64,000 nucleotides of DNA, taken from Streptomyces sp. ICBB 8177. Lineage in GTDB: Bacteria > Actinomycetota > Actinomycetes > Streptomycetales > Streptomycetaceae. Location: assembly GCF_003144095.1 (NCBI RefSeq), contig NZ_NSKH01000003.1:134086-198085 (forward strand), read 5' to 3'. Made by a program: the position numbers and the translations under genes. The notes under the pieces were generated by a model. That model was not told the DNA's origin, searched no databases, and was given only the letters and a program-made list of their open reading frames with translations. Below are positions 47,901 through 56,124 of this stretch, in pieces (the first letter of the stretch is position 1; each line of letters opens with the position of its first letter).

Positions 47901-50900
47901 CGACACCCCCGACGAGACCGACACCGTCTCGGTCAAGTGCGGCGCCACCGTGAAGCTGCCGGACGACGCGGTCTCCGACGTCCGGCGGTTCTACGACGGC
48001 TCCACGACGTTCGGCTCACCGCCGACCGCGGGCGACGTGACCTCGCAGCAGAAGGCCACCTCCTACAACGGCTCCACGCCCGTCTACACCACGACCTCCT
48101 CCGGCCAGGTCGACGAGTACGGCCGCGCCCTCGCCGCCACGGACGCGGACGGCCGCACCACCAAGACCGCGTACACCCCCGCCACGGGCGCCGAACCGAC
48201 CTCCGAGACGGTCACCGACCCGCTCGCCCACACCACGACCACGACGTACGACCCGCTGCGGGAGCTGACCACCCAGACCACCGATCCCGCGGGTTACGTC
48301 ACCAAGGAGCAGTACGACGCCCTCGGCCGGGTCACCGCCGACTTCAAGCCGGGCATCACCGCCGCGTACGACAAGTACACCTACTCGGTCTCGAACACCG
48401 CGCCGTCCGTCGTCACCACGCAGACCCTCGACGACGACCAGACGTACCGCACCGGCGAGGTGCTCTACGACGCGATGCTGCGGCAGCGCGAGACGCAGAG
48501 CTCCACCATGGACGGCGGCCGGGTGGTGACCGACACCGTCTACAACACCGACGGCCTGACCGCGAAGACCACCAGCCCCTACTACGCGGGCGGCGCCCCC
48601 TCCACGACCCTCGTGCAGGCGCAGGACGGTGACGTCCCGTCAGAGACGGGCTTCCTCTACGACGGCGCGGGTCGGCAGACGGCCGCGGTCTCGTACGCCC
48701 TGGGCACCGAGACCTGGCGGACCACCACCTCGTACGGCGGCGACGTCACCACGACCGTCCCGCCCGCCGGCGGCACCGCGCAGAGCGTGTTCACCGACGC
48801 CCGCGGCAACACCACCGCGCAGTACCAGTACCACCAGGGCGTGCCCGACGATCCGAGCGACCCGTCCGCCGACTACTCGGTCACCAAGTACGCCTACGAC
48901 GCCGCGGGGCACCGCACCGGCGAGACCGACGCCGCGGGCAACTCCTGGTCCTGGTCCTACGACCTGCTGGGTGACGACATCTCGCAGGCCGACCCGGACA
49001 CCGGCACGACCGTGTCGACCTACGACAACGCCGGGCAACTGCTGACCACCACGGACGCCCGGGGCAAGCAGACGACCTACCAGTACGACGCGGACGGCCG
49101 CAAGACCGCCGCCTACGACACCACCGGCGGCGCGACCCCCTCCGCTTCCGACCAGATCGACGCGTGGACCTACGACACGCTCAAGAAGGGCCTGCCGACC
49201 TCTTCCACCTCGTACCAGAAGGGCACGACCAGCCCCTCCGTCACCAGCACCGTCCTCGCGTACAACACCTTCGGCGCGGCCGTCGCCCAGCGCGAGACCC
49301 TGGCCGGCCTGCCGTCCTCCGAAGCCGCGTTGGAGCCGTCCGGCGGCTACGTCAGCAGCAACACCTTCACCGCGGGCACCGGACTGGTGGCGAGCCAGAG
49401 CTACGCGGCCGTCGGCGGGCTGCCCGCCGAGCAGGTCTACTACGGCCACGACACCTACGGCGACCCCACCAGCGCCGAGAGCAACAGCACCACGGTCTCC
49501 GCCGACTACGTCAGCGCCCTGGGGTACGACGAGTTCGGCAAGCCGTTGCAGTACACGATGGGCACCTCCGGCGACTGGGTCGCGCTCGACCTCGCCTACG
49601 ACCCGCAGACCCAGCGGCTGACCGACGCCCGCACCACCGACTCCGCCGCGTCCAGCACCGTCGACGACACCCGGTACACGTACGGCGACGGCCAGGTGTC
49701 GGCGGGCTCCGGCCTGGTCACCTCGACCACGGACGCGCAGAACGGCGGCGCCGTCACCGACACCCAGTGCTTCCAGTACGACTACGCCACCCGTCTGACC
49801 GCCGCCTGGACCGCGACCGACAAGTGCGCCGCGACGCCCAGCGCGGGCAACAGCTCCACGGTCGGCGGACCGCAGCCGTACTGGCAGAGCTGGACCTACG
49901 ACGCCGCGGGCGACCGGCAGACCCAGACCGACCACGACACCGGCGGCGACACCGCCGACGACACGACGACGACCTATGAGTACCCGGCGCAGGGCTCCGC
50001 CGGCGACCAGCCGCACACCCTGAGCAACACCACCGCGACCGGGCCGGGTGAGACGGCCGGGACGGCGAGTTACAAGTACGACGCGTCCGGCGACGACACC
50101 TCCATCACCACCGACGGCGGAACCCAGACGCTCACCTGGAACGACCAGGGCAAGCTCGCCTCGCTCGCCGACACCGCCACCGGCGGCACGACCGGCTACC
50201 TCTACGACGCCGACGGCAACCTCGTCCTGCGCACCGACGCGCACCAGGCCACGCTGTTCCTCGCCGACGACCAGCAGGTCACCGAGAACCTCTCCAACGG
50301 CGCGCTCTCGGGCACCCGTTACTACGAGATCGGCGGCGCGACGGTCGCGGAACGCTCCAGCACCGGGGACGTCCAGTACCTGATCCCGGACCGGCAGGGG
50401 ACCGACACCCTGGCGGTGGACTTCCCCTCGATGAGCGTCACCCGCCGCGCGTACCTGCCGTTCGGCCAGGCCCGGGGGACCGCGCCGTCCTCCTGGCCCG
50501 GCGACGACGGTTACGTGGGCGGCACGCCCGACCCCGACACGGGCCTGGAGAACCTCGGGGCGCGCGAGTACGACCCTGGCACCGGGCGCTTCCTGTCCGC
50601 CGACCCCGTCCTCGAGGCCTCCGACCCGACCCAGCTGGGCGGCTACGACTACGCGGGCAACGACCCGGTGACCGGCTCCGACCCCGACGGCACGATGCTC
50701 ATCGGAGGCGACGGCTACGTCGGCAGCGAGGCGTGGTTCCAGTCGAATCCGCAGGTCACCCACAGCGGCCCGCCGAGGGACCCGTCGTCGCCCTCCTACC
50801 AGTTCGACCTGGAGGTCTACCACAACAGCGCGACCTTCGGTGACCCCGTCTACTACCACCCCGCCCCCAAGCCGAGCCACCCGTCCTTCTTCGACTACCT

Positions 50901-51927
50901 CAAGGACGCCGCCAGGATCGGCTACCACCTCTCGGGCGCCGACACGGTCGTCGGATGCGTGGCGAACCCGTCGGTGGGCGGCTGCGTGCAGGCGGCGACG
51001 ATCGTCGGCGGGGCGCTGCTGACGGGCGGCGAGGACGAACTGGAGATCGCGGCCGCGCGGGAGGGGGAGGAACTCGCGGCCGACGAGGGAGCGTCACTCG
51101 GCGAGGACGCGGCGAGCTGCGCGGCGTCGGCCGTCCCGCACAGCTTCGTGGGCGCCACCAGGGTGCTGGAGGCGAACGGACGCGCCGCCCGGATCCAGAA
51201 CGTGCACGTCGGCGACAAGGTCATGGCCACCGACCCGCTGACCGGCCGGACGGCCGCGCACACGGTCCGCAATGTCATCAGGACGACGACGGACCGCCAG
51301 TTCACGGCCCTGACCATCGCGGCGCCGGGCGCCAAGCCCGCCACGCTGACGACGACCTGGCACCACCCCTTCTGGGACGCCACGACGAAGACCTGGACCG
51401 ACGCCTCCCACCTCACCCCCGGCACCCACCTCACCCAGCCCAACGGCAAGCCGGCGGTGGTAACCCGAGTCCACAACTACGTCAGCAAGGCGATCACCTA
51501 CGACCTGACGATCGCGGACCTGCACTCTTACTATGTGCTGGCGGGGGCTACACCGGTCCTCGTCCATAACTGTCCCGCAGGCGGATTCTTCGGCAAAATA
51601 TTCGGCAAGGGCGCGAAGGCGGAGAACCCTGAGGCAAACGCAACTGTGGGTGATCTGCGTGGAGTTGCTCACGACAACGTGGATGCCGACGGCAAATGGA
51701 TTCCTGATCCGGAAAAGCAAGCCGCGCTGAAGGGACAGACCGACACAAGCTTCCTGCGGTCGGTCTTCTCCCCGGACGACGAGGCTAAAACCTATATGAC
51801 GTACCATAGCGATGGTCACATGATGGAAGGTAACCATAGAATGGCGGAGCTCCTCTCCCGTGCAGAGGACCCATTGAGTTCCATCAGTGATGACACGCCG
51901 ATTTACATCAGGGGCTGGGGAGAATGA
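44929..51927 (+). CDS. RHS/YD-repeat polymorphic toxin with HINT domain
   Basis: A 2332-aa secreted protein. The signal peptide has a hydrophobic core near residues 28-46 ending at AEA. A SpvB-like beta region lies at ~300-450, then many YD repeats (e.g. YDALGRVTADF, YDADGRKTAAY), and the RHS core signature GAREYDPGTGRFLSADP. A HINT autoprocessing domain begins at about S2072 (SFVGATRVLEANG), has THH-like WHHPFWD, and ends VLVHN2214-C2215. The final 118 residues are a separate C-terminal tip with E2300-G-N-H-R2304. Ser replaces the usual HINT first Cys. The start is GTG at 44929 with GGGGGG 8 nt upstream. The stop overlaps the next gene by ATGA. Confidence 0.9.
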   Translation: MTSRGSTHRPGLFGDPRRPSCATPLWRSAVALLVLALLSYLSQLTAPAEAATAHRRPPVAAKDKPVPVTPVTSHYQRPKTMPAYRSSPVTWPTGQAKVTLGQTTASGQKDSTSSDSATPDGTARGARAGALPVWLSAPASHGRAASHSAPSPSTSAPAASPAVDVDVLPRDRATAVGTNGVLFTLNRADAGRAGANVGVTFDYSSFISAFGGDWASRLRLVTLPACALTTPTLASCRTETPVASSNDASTHTLTADVTLSGAKGGTAAGPATGSRASAAVLTEAAGASRVLAATSAPGGGGGDFTATSLSPSSSWQAGGSSDAFQWSYPISVPSVPGGLAPKIALSYDSQSQDGLTSSTNNQASWVGDGFDYDPGFIERSYQSCERNPSGPTKTADNCWSDDNTITLSLNGTSATLVKDDTTGTWHAEHDGDERVQYKTGAVNGAQNGEYWVVTTDDGTQYYFGLNQLPGYASGDTATNSVWTEPVYATASGQPCYNTTFANSWCQQAYRWNLDYVVDPHQDAISYFYTTDTGYYARDNGTTADTSYTRDGYLGKIQYGQRAGQVYTTSPAAQVTFKVNGRCDTSQSGCATSGLISSSAAQWPDVPYDLNCANGKACSVTSPTFWSENELTTIQTQALVGTTETDVDSWSLAHTFPATGDSTTPSLWLSTITRTGQDTTGGGSTAPLTMPPVTLTGTALSNRVDVTDGYPPITRHRLNGITTETGEIIDVAYSSAACGSGTPSDASQNTSLCYPAYWTPAGVTSPEEDWFNKYIVTGVTQQDPTGGGVNDTITTHYQPVGTPAWHYDDNPLTPTAQRTWNQWRGYQGMKVTTGTAPDPVTETDYTYFRGMDGDTLPGGATRSATVTDSRKDTAVTDSEQYTGTTYETIQYDGAGSGKVVTDTITDPWSSAATATHKLGAGLPDQVAYITGEAKQRVYTPLSSGSTRETEVYYTHDSRGRVTQTEDLGDAAVASDDLCTTVTYDDNTDAWILDTPDETDTVSVKCGATVKLPDDAVSDVRRFYDGSTTFGSPPTAGDVTSQQKATSYNGSTPVYTTTSSGQVDEYGRALAATDADGRTTKTAYTPATGAEPTSETVTDPLAHTTTTTYDPLRELTTQTTDPAGYVTKEQYDALGRVTADFKPGITAAYDKYTYSVSNTAPSVVTTQTLDDDQTYRTGEVLYDAMLRQRETQSSTMDGGRVVTDTVYNTDGLTAKTTSPYYAGGAPSTTLVQAQDGDVPSETGFLYDGAGRQTAAVSYALGTETWRTTTSYGGDVTTTVPPAGGTAQSVFTDARGNTTAQYQYHQGVPDDPSDPSADYSVTKYAYDAAGHRTGETDAAGNSWSWSYDLLGDDISQADPDTGTTVSTYDNAGQLLTTTDARGKQTTYQYDADGRKTAAYDTTGGATPSASDQIDAWTYDTLKKGLPTSSTSYQKGTTSPSVTSTVLAYNTFGAAVAQRETLAGLPSSEAALEPSGGYVSSNTFTAGTGLVASQSYAAVGGLPAEQVYYGHDTYGDPTSAESNSTTVSADYVSALGYDEFGKPLQYTMGTSGDWVALDLAYDPQTQRLTDARTTDSAASSTVDDTRYTYGDGQVSAGSGLVTSTTDAQNGGAVTDTQCFQYDYATRLTAAWTATDKCAATPSAGNSSTVGGPQPYWQSWTYDAAGDRQTQTDHDTGGDTADDTTTTYEYPAQGSAGDQPHTLSNTTATGPGETAGTASYKYDASGDDTSITTDGGTQTLTWNDQGKLASLADTATGGTTGYLYDADGNLVLRTDAHQATLFLADDQQVTENLSNGALSGTRYYEIGGATVAERSSTGDVQYLIPDRQGTDTLAVDFPSMSVTRRAYLPFGQARGTAPSSWPGDDGYVGGTPDPDTGLENLGAREYDPGTGRFLSADPVLEASDPTQLGGYDYAGNDPVTGSDPDGTMLIGGDGYVGSEAWFQSNPQVTHSGPPRDPSSPSYQFDLEVYHNSATFGDPVYYHPAPKPSHPSFFDYLKDAARIGYHLSGADTVVGCVANPSVGGCVQAATIVGGALLTGGEDELEIAAAREGEELAADEGASLGEDAASCAASAVPHSFVGATRVLEANGRAARIQNVHVGDKVMATDPLTGRTAAHTVRNVIRTTTDRQFTALTIAAPGAKPATLTTTWHHPFWDATTKTWTDASHLTPGTHLTQPNGKPAVVTRVHNYVSKAITYDLTIADLHSYYVLAGATPVLVHNCPAGGFFGKIFGKGAKAENPEANATVGDLRGVAHDNVDADGKWIPDPEKQAALKGQTDTSFLRSVFSPDDEAKTYMTYHSDGHMMEGNHRMAELLSRAEDPLSSISDDTPIYIRGWGE
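51571..51927 (+). other. C-terminal toxin tip of the RHS protein
   Basis: The portion after the HINT Asn-Cys junction (C2215 to 2332). Its G+C drops sharply: 51781-51840 counts 26 of 60, against about 70% in the RHS body. The tip uses codons rare in Streptomyces, such as AGA for R2304. The pattern of Gly-His-x3-EGNHR, a helix with AELLSRAED, then TPIYIRG loosely fits ParB/sulfiredoxin-like folds, in which xGxHR is catalytic. Toxicity is inferred from architecture; the family is not recognised. Confidence 0.6.
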
Positions 51928-52352
51928 GAGCCCGGCTGATCGGCAGGATCATAGCCTTGGAGCCTTCCAGATTTGCAAAGCGGGCAAAAATTGATGAAGT
52001 CATCGCGCTCATGGATGAGGCGGAGCGTGCAGGAAGGAGTCGGCAGGGAAACGCTACGTGGGTCCGCCGACACTCCGAACATTTTGACTCCGGGCTTGTT
52101 ATCCCGGTGGCGGAGCCCGTTTTGGCGAATGGTGCCATCCGTTGCTCCGTCCTCCTGCTGGGGGCGCGAGGGAACATCGCCATTCAGGTATTTCTCGACC
52201 TGTCGCCCATGTCTGTGCTCCTTCTCAAGCGTCTGAGGCGCGTGGAATTGGCCGCACTTCTCCGACGGCTCGCCTCTTTGCAGGCGGGTCTGCACATGAA
52301 TGAGACGCTCATTCCGCCGAATGATTCATGGAAAACACTTGAGGAGGAGTGA
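51924..52352 (+). CDS. Putative immunity protein for the RHS toxin
   Basis: A 142-aa cytoplasmic-looking protein. No signal peptide or membrane helix is visible. It is basic at the start (MRARLIGRIIALEPSRFAKRAKIDEV), with a central beta-rich stretch (VLANGAIRCSVLLLGARGNIAIQVFLD) and two Leu/Arg-rich helices before an acidic end. I do not recognise the family. The call rests on position: its ATG overlaps the toxin stop codon (ATGA), implying translational coupling, and its DNA has the same lowered GC (51961-52020 counts 30 of 60). Immunity genes are typically encoded exactly here. Confidence 0.6.
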   Translation: MRARLIGRIIALEPSRFAKRAKIDEVIALMDEAERAGRSRQGNATWVRRHSEHFDSGLVIPVAEPVLANGAIRCSVLLLGARGNIAIQVFLDLSPMSVLLLKRLRRVELAALLRRLASLQAGLHMNETLIPPNDSWKTLEEE

Positions 52353-52572
52353 GCGGGGCTGAGTGTCGTCTTTTAGAGCGGGGTCGGGGGTTGACCACGT
52401 GCCGATGAATGGTGTTGCCCGCTGGCGCGGCCCAGGCCTCTCTTATGGAATGATCGCGCCATCCTGAGGCCGTGCTCAGCGGGACATCCCGCAACTCTCG
52501 GAGGTGCGAGCGGAAGACGGACCGGCTCAGGGGTCGCTTCCCGTGATCGGTGACGGGACAGGCTCCAAGTGC

Positions 52573-52761
52573 TCACACGGCCTGGTGGATCACCAACGCC
52601 ACCGCTATCAGCGCCACCAGCAGAGCGACCAGCGTGGCGGGGGTCAGGTTGGCGAAGGGGGACTGCTGGTGCAGGCGGGCTCGGCTGGCCCGGCAGACCG
52701 GGCAGCGGCCCTCGGATACGGGGTTCGCGCAGTTGGCGCACACCAGTCGGTCGCATGTCAT
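52573..52761 (-). CDS. Small zinc-ribbon membrane protein
   Basis: A 62-aa protein with two CxxC motifs (CANC and CPVC, residues ~8-22) forming a small zinc ribbon, a basic spacer, and one C-terminal transmembrane helix (LVALLVALIAVALVIH). The ATG at 52761 has GAGGAGGA 6 nt upstream, an excellent ribosome site. A similar small gene sits upstream of ftsE in other Streptomyces, from memory. Function unknown; it is divergent from ftsE. It marks the right border of the accessory block. Confidence 0.75.
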   Translation of the reverse strand: MTCDRLVCANCANPVSEGRCPVCRASRARLHQQSPFANLTPATLVALLVALIAVALVIHQAV

Positions 52762-53060
52762 GCGATGTCCTCCTCACCCTTGACAACGCCGCCAGGCGTC
52801 CACGGGTTCCCGAGGCGACCGCGCCGTGCCGCGGCGCCTCGTACACCGCTGAAGTCCACTGTGCCAGTTCCCGGCCGATCCGGCGCGCCCCGCCGACTCC
52901 GTACGCGGTCGATGCGGCCTTTGTCCCCGAATCGCGGGTGAGGAAACCCACCCTCCCCGTACGCCGCCTGCGCCGCCATGGCCGCTTCGCGTAAGGTCTG
53001 GCCACCGGGAGAGCCGCGCTGACGGCTGTCCGTCCCCTCCAGACCCATCCTGGTGCAGCT

Positions 53061-53750
53061 GTGATCCGATTCGACAATGTCAGCAAGACCTACCCCAAAC
53101 AGAACCGTCCCGCACTCCGGGACGTGTCGCTGGAGATCGAGAAGGGCGAGTTCGTCTTCCTGGTGGGTTCCTCCGGCTCCGGGAAGTCGACGTTCCTGCG
53201 CCTGATGCTCCGCGAGGAGCGCACCGACACCGGCGCGGTGCACGTCCTCGGCAAGGACCTGGGCAGGCTGTCCAACTGGAAGGTGCCGCAGATGCGCCGC
53301 CAAGTGGGCACCGTCTTCCAGGACTTCCGCCTGCTGCCCAACAAGACCGTCGCGCAGAACGTCGCGTTCGCGCTGGAGGTCATCGGCAAGCCGCGCGGCA
53401 CCATCCGCAAGACCGTGCCCGAGGTCCTCGACCTGGTCGGCCTGGCCGGCAAGGAGGACCGGATGCCGGGCGAGCTGTCCGGCGGTGAGCAGCAGCGCGT
53501 CGCCATCGCCCGCGCGTTCGTCAACCGCCCGCTGCTGCTGATCGCGGACGAGCCGACCGGCAACCTCGACCCGCAGACCTCGGTCGGCATCATGAAGCTG
53601 CTGGACCGGATCAACCGGACCGGCACCACGGTCGTGATGGCCACCCACGACCAGCAGATCGTCGACCAGATGCGCAAGCGCGTCATCGAGTTGGAGCAGG
53701 GGCGCCTGGTGCGCGACCAGTCGCGCGGTGTGTACGGCTACCAGCACTGA
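53061..53750 (+). CDS. ftsE: Cell division ATP-binding protein FtsE
   Basis: A 229-aa ABC ATPase that pairs with FtsX to control peptidoglycan hydrolases at the septum or cell wall. Walker [10 protein letters not shown] is at residues 36-44 (K42), the ABC signature is LSGGEQQR, Walker B is [13 protein letters not shown], and the switch His is in MATHDQQ. It starts with GTG at 53061 with only a weak ribosome site. ftsX follows after 115 bp, so they are presumably co-transcribed. Confidence 0.96.
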   Translation: MIRFDNVSKTYPKQNRPALRDVSLEIEKGEFVFLVGSSGSGKSTFLRLMLREERTDTGAVHVLGKDLGRLSNWKVPQMRRQVGTVFQDFRLLPNKTVAQNVAFALEVIGKPRGTIRKTVPEVLDLVGLAGKEDRMPGELSGGEQQRVAIARAFVNRPLLLIADEPTGNLDPQTSVGIMKLLDRINRTGTTVVMATHDQQIVDQMRKRVIELEQGRLVRDQSRGVYGYQH

Positions 53751-53865
53751 GTGCGGTCCCCCACGGGCGATCCCCCGGACCGCCCGCCCGCGCTGAGCCC
53801 GCCCGCGCCGCCCGCGGGCCCGTCGCACCCGTCCCGCCGCCCAGCAGAAAGGCCCCCACGTCACC

Positions 53866-54783
53866 ATGCGCGCGCAGTTCGTCCTGTCGGAGATCGGCGT
53901 AGGCCTCCGGCGCAACCTCACCATGACCTTCGCGGTCATCGTCTCCGTCGCCCTGTCCCTCGCGCTCGCCGGCGGCTCCTGGCTCGGCCGGGAGCAGGTG
54001 AGCCACATGAAGGGCTACTGGTACGACAAGGTCGAGGTCTCGATCTTCCTGTGCAACAAGACCGACGGCACGGACACCGCCAACTGCTCCAAGGGAGCCG
54101 TCACCCCGCAGCAGATGGCGCAGATCCACTCCGACCTGGTCAAGCTGCCGATCGTGGAGAAGGTCTACGAGGAGACCCCGCAGCAGGCCTACGTCCGCTA
54201 CCAGCAGCAGTTCAAGGGGCAGGCGGGCATCGACCTGCTGACGCCGGACCAGATGCAGTACTCGTACCGCGTCAAGCTCAAGGACCCCAACCAGTACCAG
54301 GTCATCACCAGCGCCTTCGAGGGCCGTCCCGGCGTCCAGTCGGTGCAGGACCAGCGGCAGTTGCTGGAGAACCTCTTCGGCCTGCTCAACGGCATGACCT
54401 ACGTGGCGCTCGCGGTGCTGGCGTTCATGCTCACGGTCGCCATGCTGCTGATCGTCAACACCGTGCGCGTCTCGGCGTTCAGCCGCAGGCGGGAGACCGG
54501 GATCATGCGGCTGGTGGGGGCGTCCAGCTTCTACATCCAGATGCCGTTCATCATGGAGGCCGCGCTCGCCGGACTGATCGGCGGCGGTCTCGCCTGCGGC
54601 ATGCTGCTTGCCGGGCGGTACTTCCTGATCGAGGGCGGCCTCGCGCTCCAGGACAAGATCAAGCTCATCCAGTTCCTGGGCTGGGGCGACGTCGTCAAGG
54701 TGCTGCCGCTGGTGCTGGCGGTCGGGGTGCTGATGCCCGCCCTCGCGGCGTTCTTCACCCTGCGCAAGTACCTGAAGGTGTGA
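53866..54783 (+). CDS. ftsX: Cell division membrane protein FtsX
   Basis: A 305-aa permease-like partner of FtsE. TM1 is near residues 22-42, a large external loop of ~130 residues (which binds hydrolases or their activators in other bacteria) follows, then TM2 (~178-198), TM3 (~228-248) and TM4 (~275-295). The cytoplasmic loop after TM2 reads FSRRRETGIMRLVGAS, the MacB/FtsX signature. The ATG at 53866 is preceded by AAAGG. No frameshift or truncation is seen. Confidence 0.95.
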   Translation: MRAQFVLSEIGVGLRRNLTMTFAVIVSVALSLALAGGSWLGREQVSHMKGYWYDKVEVSIFLCNKTDGTDTANCSKGAVTPQQMAQIHSDLVKLPIVEKVYEETPQQAYVRYQQQFKGQAGIDLLTPDQMQYSYRVKLKDPNQYQVITSAFEGRPGVQSVQDQRQLLENLFGLLNGMTYVALAVLAFMLTVAMLLIVNTVRVSAFSRRRETGIMRLVGASSFYIQMPFIMEAALAGLIGGGLACGMLLAGRYFLIEGGLALQDKIKLIQFLGWGDVVKVLPLVLAVGVLMPALAAFFTLRKYLKV

Positions 54784-54827
54784 CGAACGGCCCGTCACCG
54801 GCCGCCGTACGGCCCGCCCTTCTGGCC

Positions 54828-54833
54828 TAGACT
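54828..54833 (+). promoter_or_regulatory. -10 box for leaderless S41 peptidase mRNA
   Basis: TAGACT ends 7 nt before the ATG at 54841, with no Shine-Dalgarno in between. It shows that the gene has its own promoter although it lies only 57 bp after ftsX. Confidence 0.5.
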
Positions 54834-54840
54834 CGCCCGC

Positions 54841-56106
54841 ATGTCCGGCCCCACGACGTACGGTCCCCCGGTGTACCGGGGCCCGCGGCGGATCCGCCGC
54901 GGAGTGACGCTGACCCTGGTGTTCGGCGCCGTCCTGGCGACCGGCGCGGCCACCGGGTCGATCGGCGCCCACCGCTCGGCGTACGACGGCCGGCCCGAGG
55001 CGTACGGGAGCCGTCGCGCCTCGGGCCGACCGGCCGGCCGGCCCGCGCCCGCCCGTACGCCCGGCGGCGGCCTCGACACCGCCGAGATCGCCCGCGCCAT
55101 CGACGAGGGCCGGGTCGGCCCGCAGGCCGCCGCACAGCTGGTCAGCCGCAGCGGCGACCGCTGGTCCGCGTTCTACACCGCCCAGCAGTACGAGGGCTTC
55201 CAGCAGGAGCTGAACGGCACGTACACCGGCGTCGGGCTGTGGGTGCGGCGGGCGCCCGACGGCGTGGTGTCCGTCTCCCGGGTCCAGTCCGCGAGCCCCG
55301 CCGAACGCGCCCGGCTGCGCGTCGGCGACCTGCTCACCGCGATCGACGGCCACCCGGTGACCGGACTGCCGGTGACCGAGGTGGTGGCCCGGCTGCGCGG
55401 CGTCGACCCGGCGGGCCCCGGCGACCCCCAGGACGCGTCCGCGCCGCGCCCCGGCAGCACCGTGCGCCTGTCGCTGCAACGCGCCGGGCGGTCCTGGACG
55501 GTGTGCCTGCACCGCGCGGTCCTGCCCACCGACGCGGTCACCGTGACCCAGCCGGAGACCGGCGTCACCGACATCGCCGTCGACTCCTTCGTGCACGGCG
55601 TCGGCGGCCAGGTGCGCGCCGCCCTCGACCACGGCGACCACCGCGACGGCGTCCTGCTCGACCTGCGCGGCAACTCCGGCGGCCTGGTCACCGAGGCGGT
55701 CGCCACCGCGTCCGCGTTCCTCGACGGCGGCCTGGTCGCCACCTACGACGTCCACGGCACCGAGCACTCGCTGTACGCGGCGCGCGGCGCGGCCGACACC
55801 ACGACGCCGCTGGTCGTACTGGTCGACGGCGGCACGATGAGCGCCGCCGAAATGCTCACCGGCGCGCTCCAGGACCGGGGGCGGGCGGTGGTCGTGGGCT
55901 CGCGCACCTTCGGCAAGGGCTCCGTGCAGATGCCCTCCACCCTCCCGGACGGCTCCGCCGCCGAACTGACGGTCGGCCACTACCGCACCCCGACCGGGCG
56001 CGCGGTGGACGGCGTGGGCATCCGGCCCGACGTCGCGGTCAGCGGCGGGCAGGACGCGCGGGCCGAGGGCGAGGCGGTATTGAGTGGCCTCGACACCGGG
56101 CCGTAG
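54841..56106 (+). CDS. S41 family C-terminal processing peptidase
   Basis: A 421-aa membrane-anchored serine protease. A short cytoplasmic N-terminus and one transmembrane/signal segment (~residues 20-40) are followed by a PDZ domain (~120-210; GVGLWVRRAPDG ... GDLLTAIDGHPV) and the S41 catalytic domain. The Ser-Lys dyad fits S334 in GGTMSAAEML and K359 in FGKGSVQMP. Family members degrade or trim proteins from the C-terminus outside the cytoplasm. The location between ftsEX and smpB is conserved in Streptomyces. The ATG at 54841 is probably leaderless. Confidence 0.92.
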   Translation: MSGPTTYGPPVYRGPRRIRRGVTLTLVFGAVLATGAATGSIGAHRSAYDGRPEAYGSRRASGRPAGRPAPARTPGGGLDTAEIARAIDEGRVGPQAAAQLVSRSGDRWSAFYTAQQYEGFQQELNGTYTGVGLWVRRAPDGVVSVSRVQSASPAERARLRVGDLLTAIDGHPVTGLPVTEVVARLRGVDPAGPGDPQDASAPRPGSTVRLSLQRAGRSWTVCLHRAVLPTDAVTVTQPETGVTDIAVDSFVHGVGGQVRAALDHGDHRDGVLLDLRGNSGGLVTEAVATASAFLDGGLVATYDVHGTEHSLYAARGAADTTTPLVVLVDGGTMSAAEMLTGALQDRGRAVVVGSRTFGKGSVQMPSTLPDGSAAELTVGHYRTPTGRAVDGVGIRPDVAVSGGQDARAEGEAVLSGLDTGP

Positions 56107-56124
56107 TGCGAGAATGGCCACGCT

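Noticed and set aside
38500-52570. A phage or integrative element as source of the accessory block
   Set aside because: No integrase, transposase, tRNA gene or flanking direct repeat was found at the borders.
52353-52572. A second toxin/immunity remnant after the immunity gene
   Set aside because: Short fragments can be translated but none shows a domain or continuous similarity that I can recognise.
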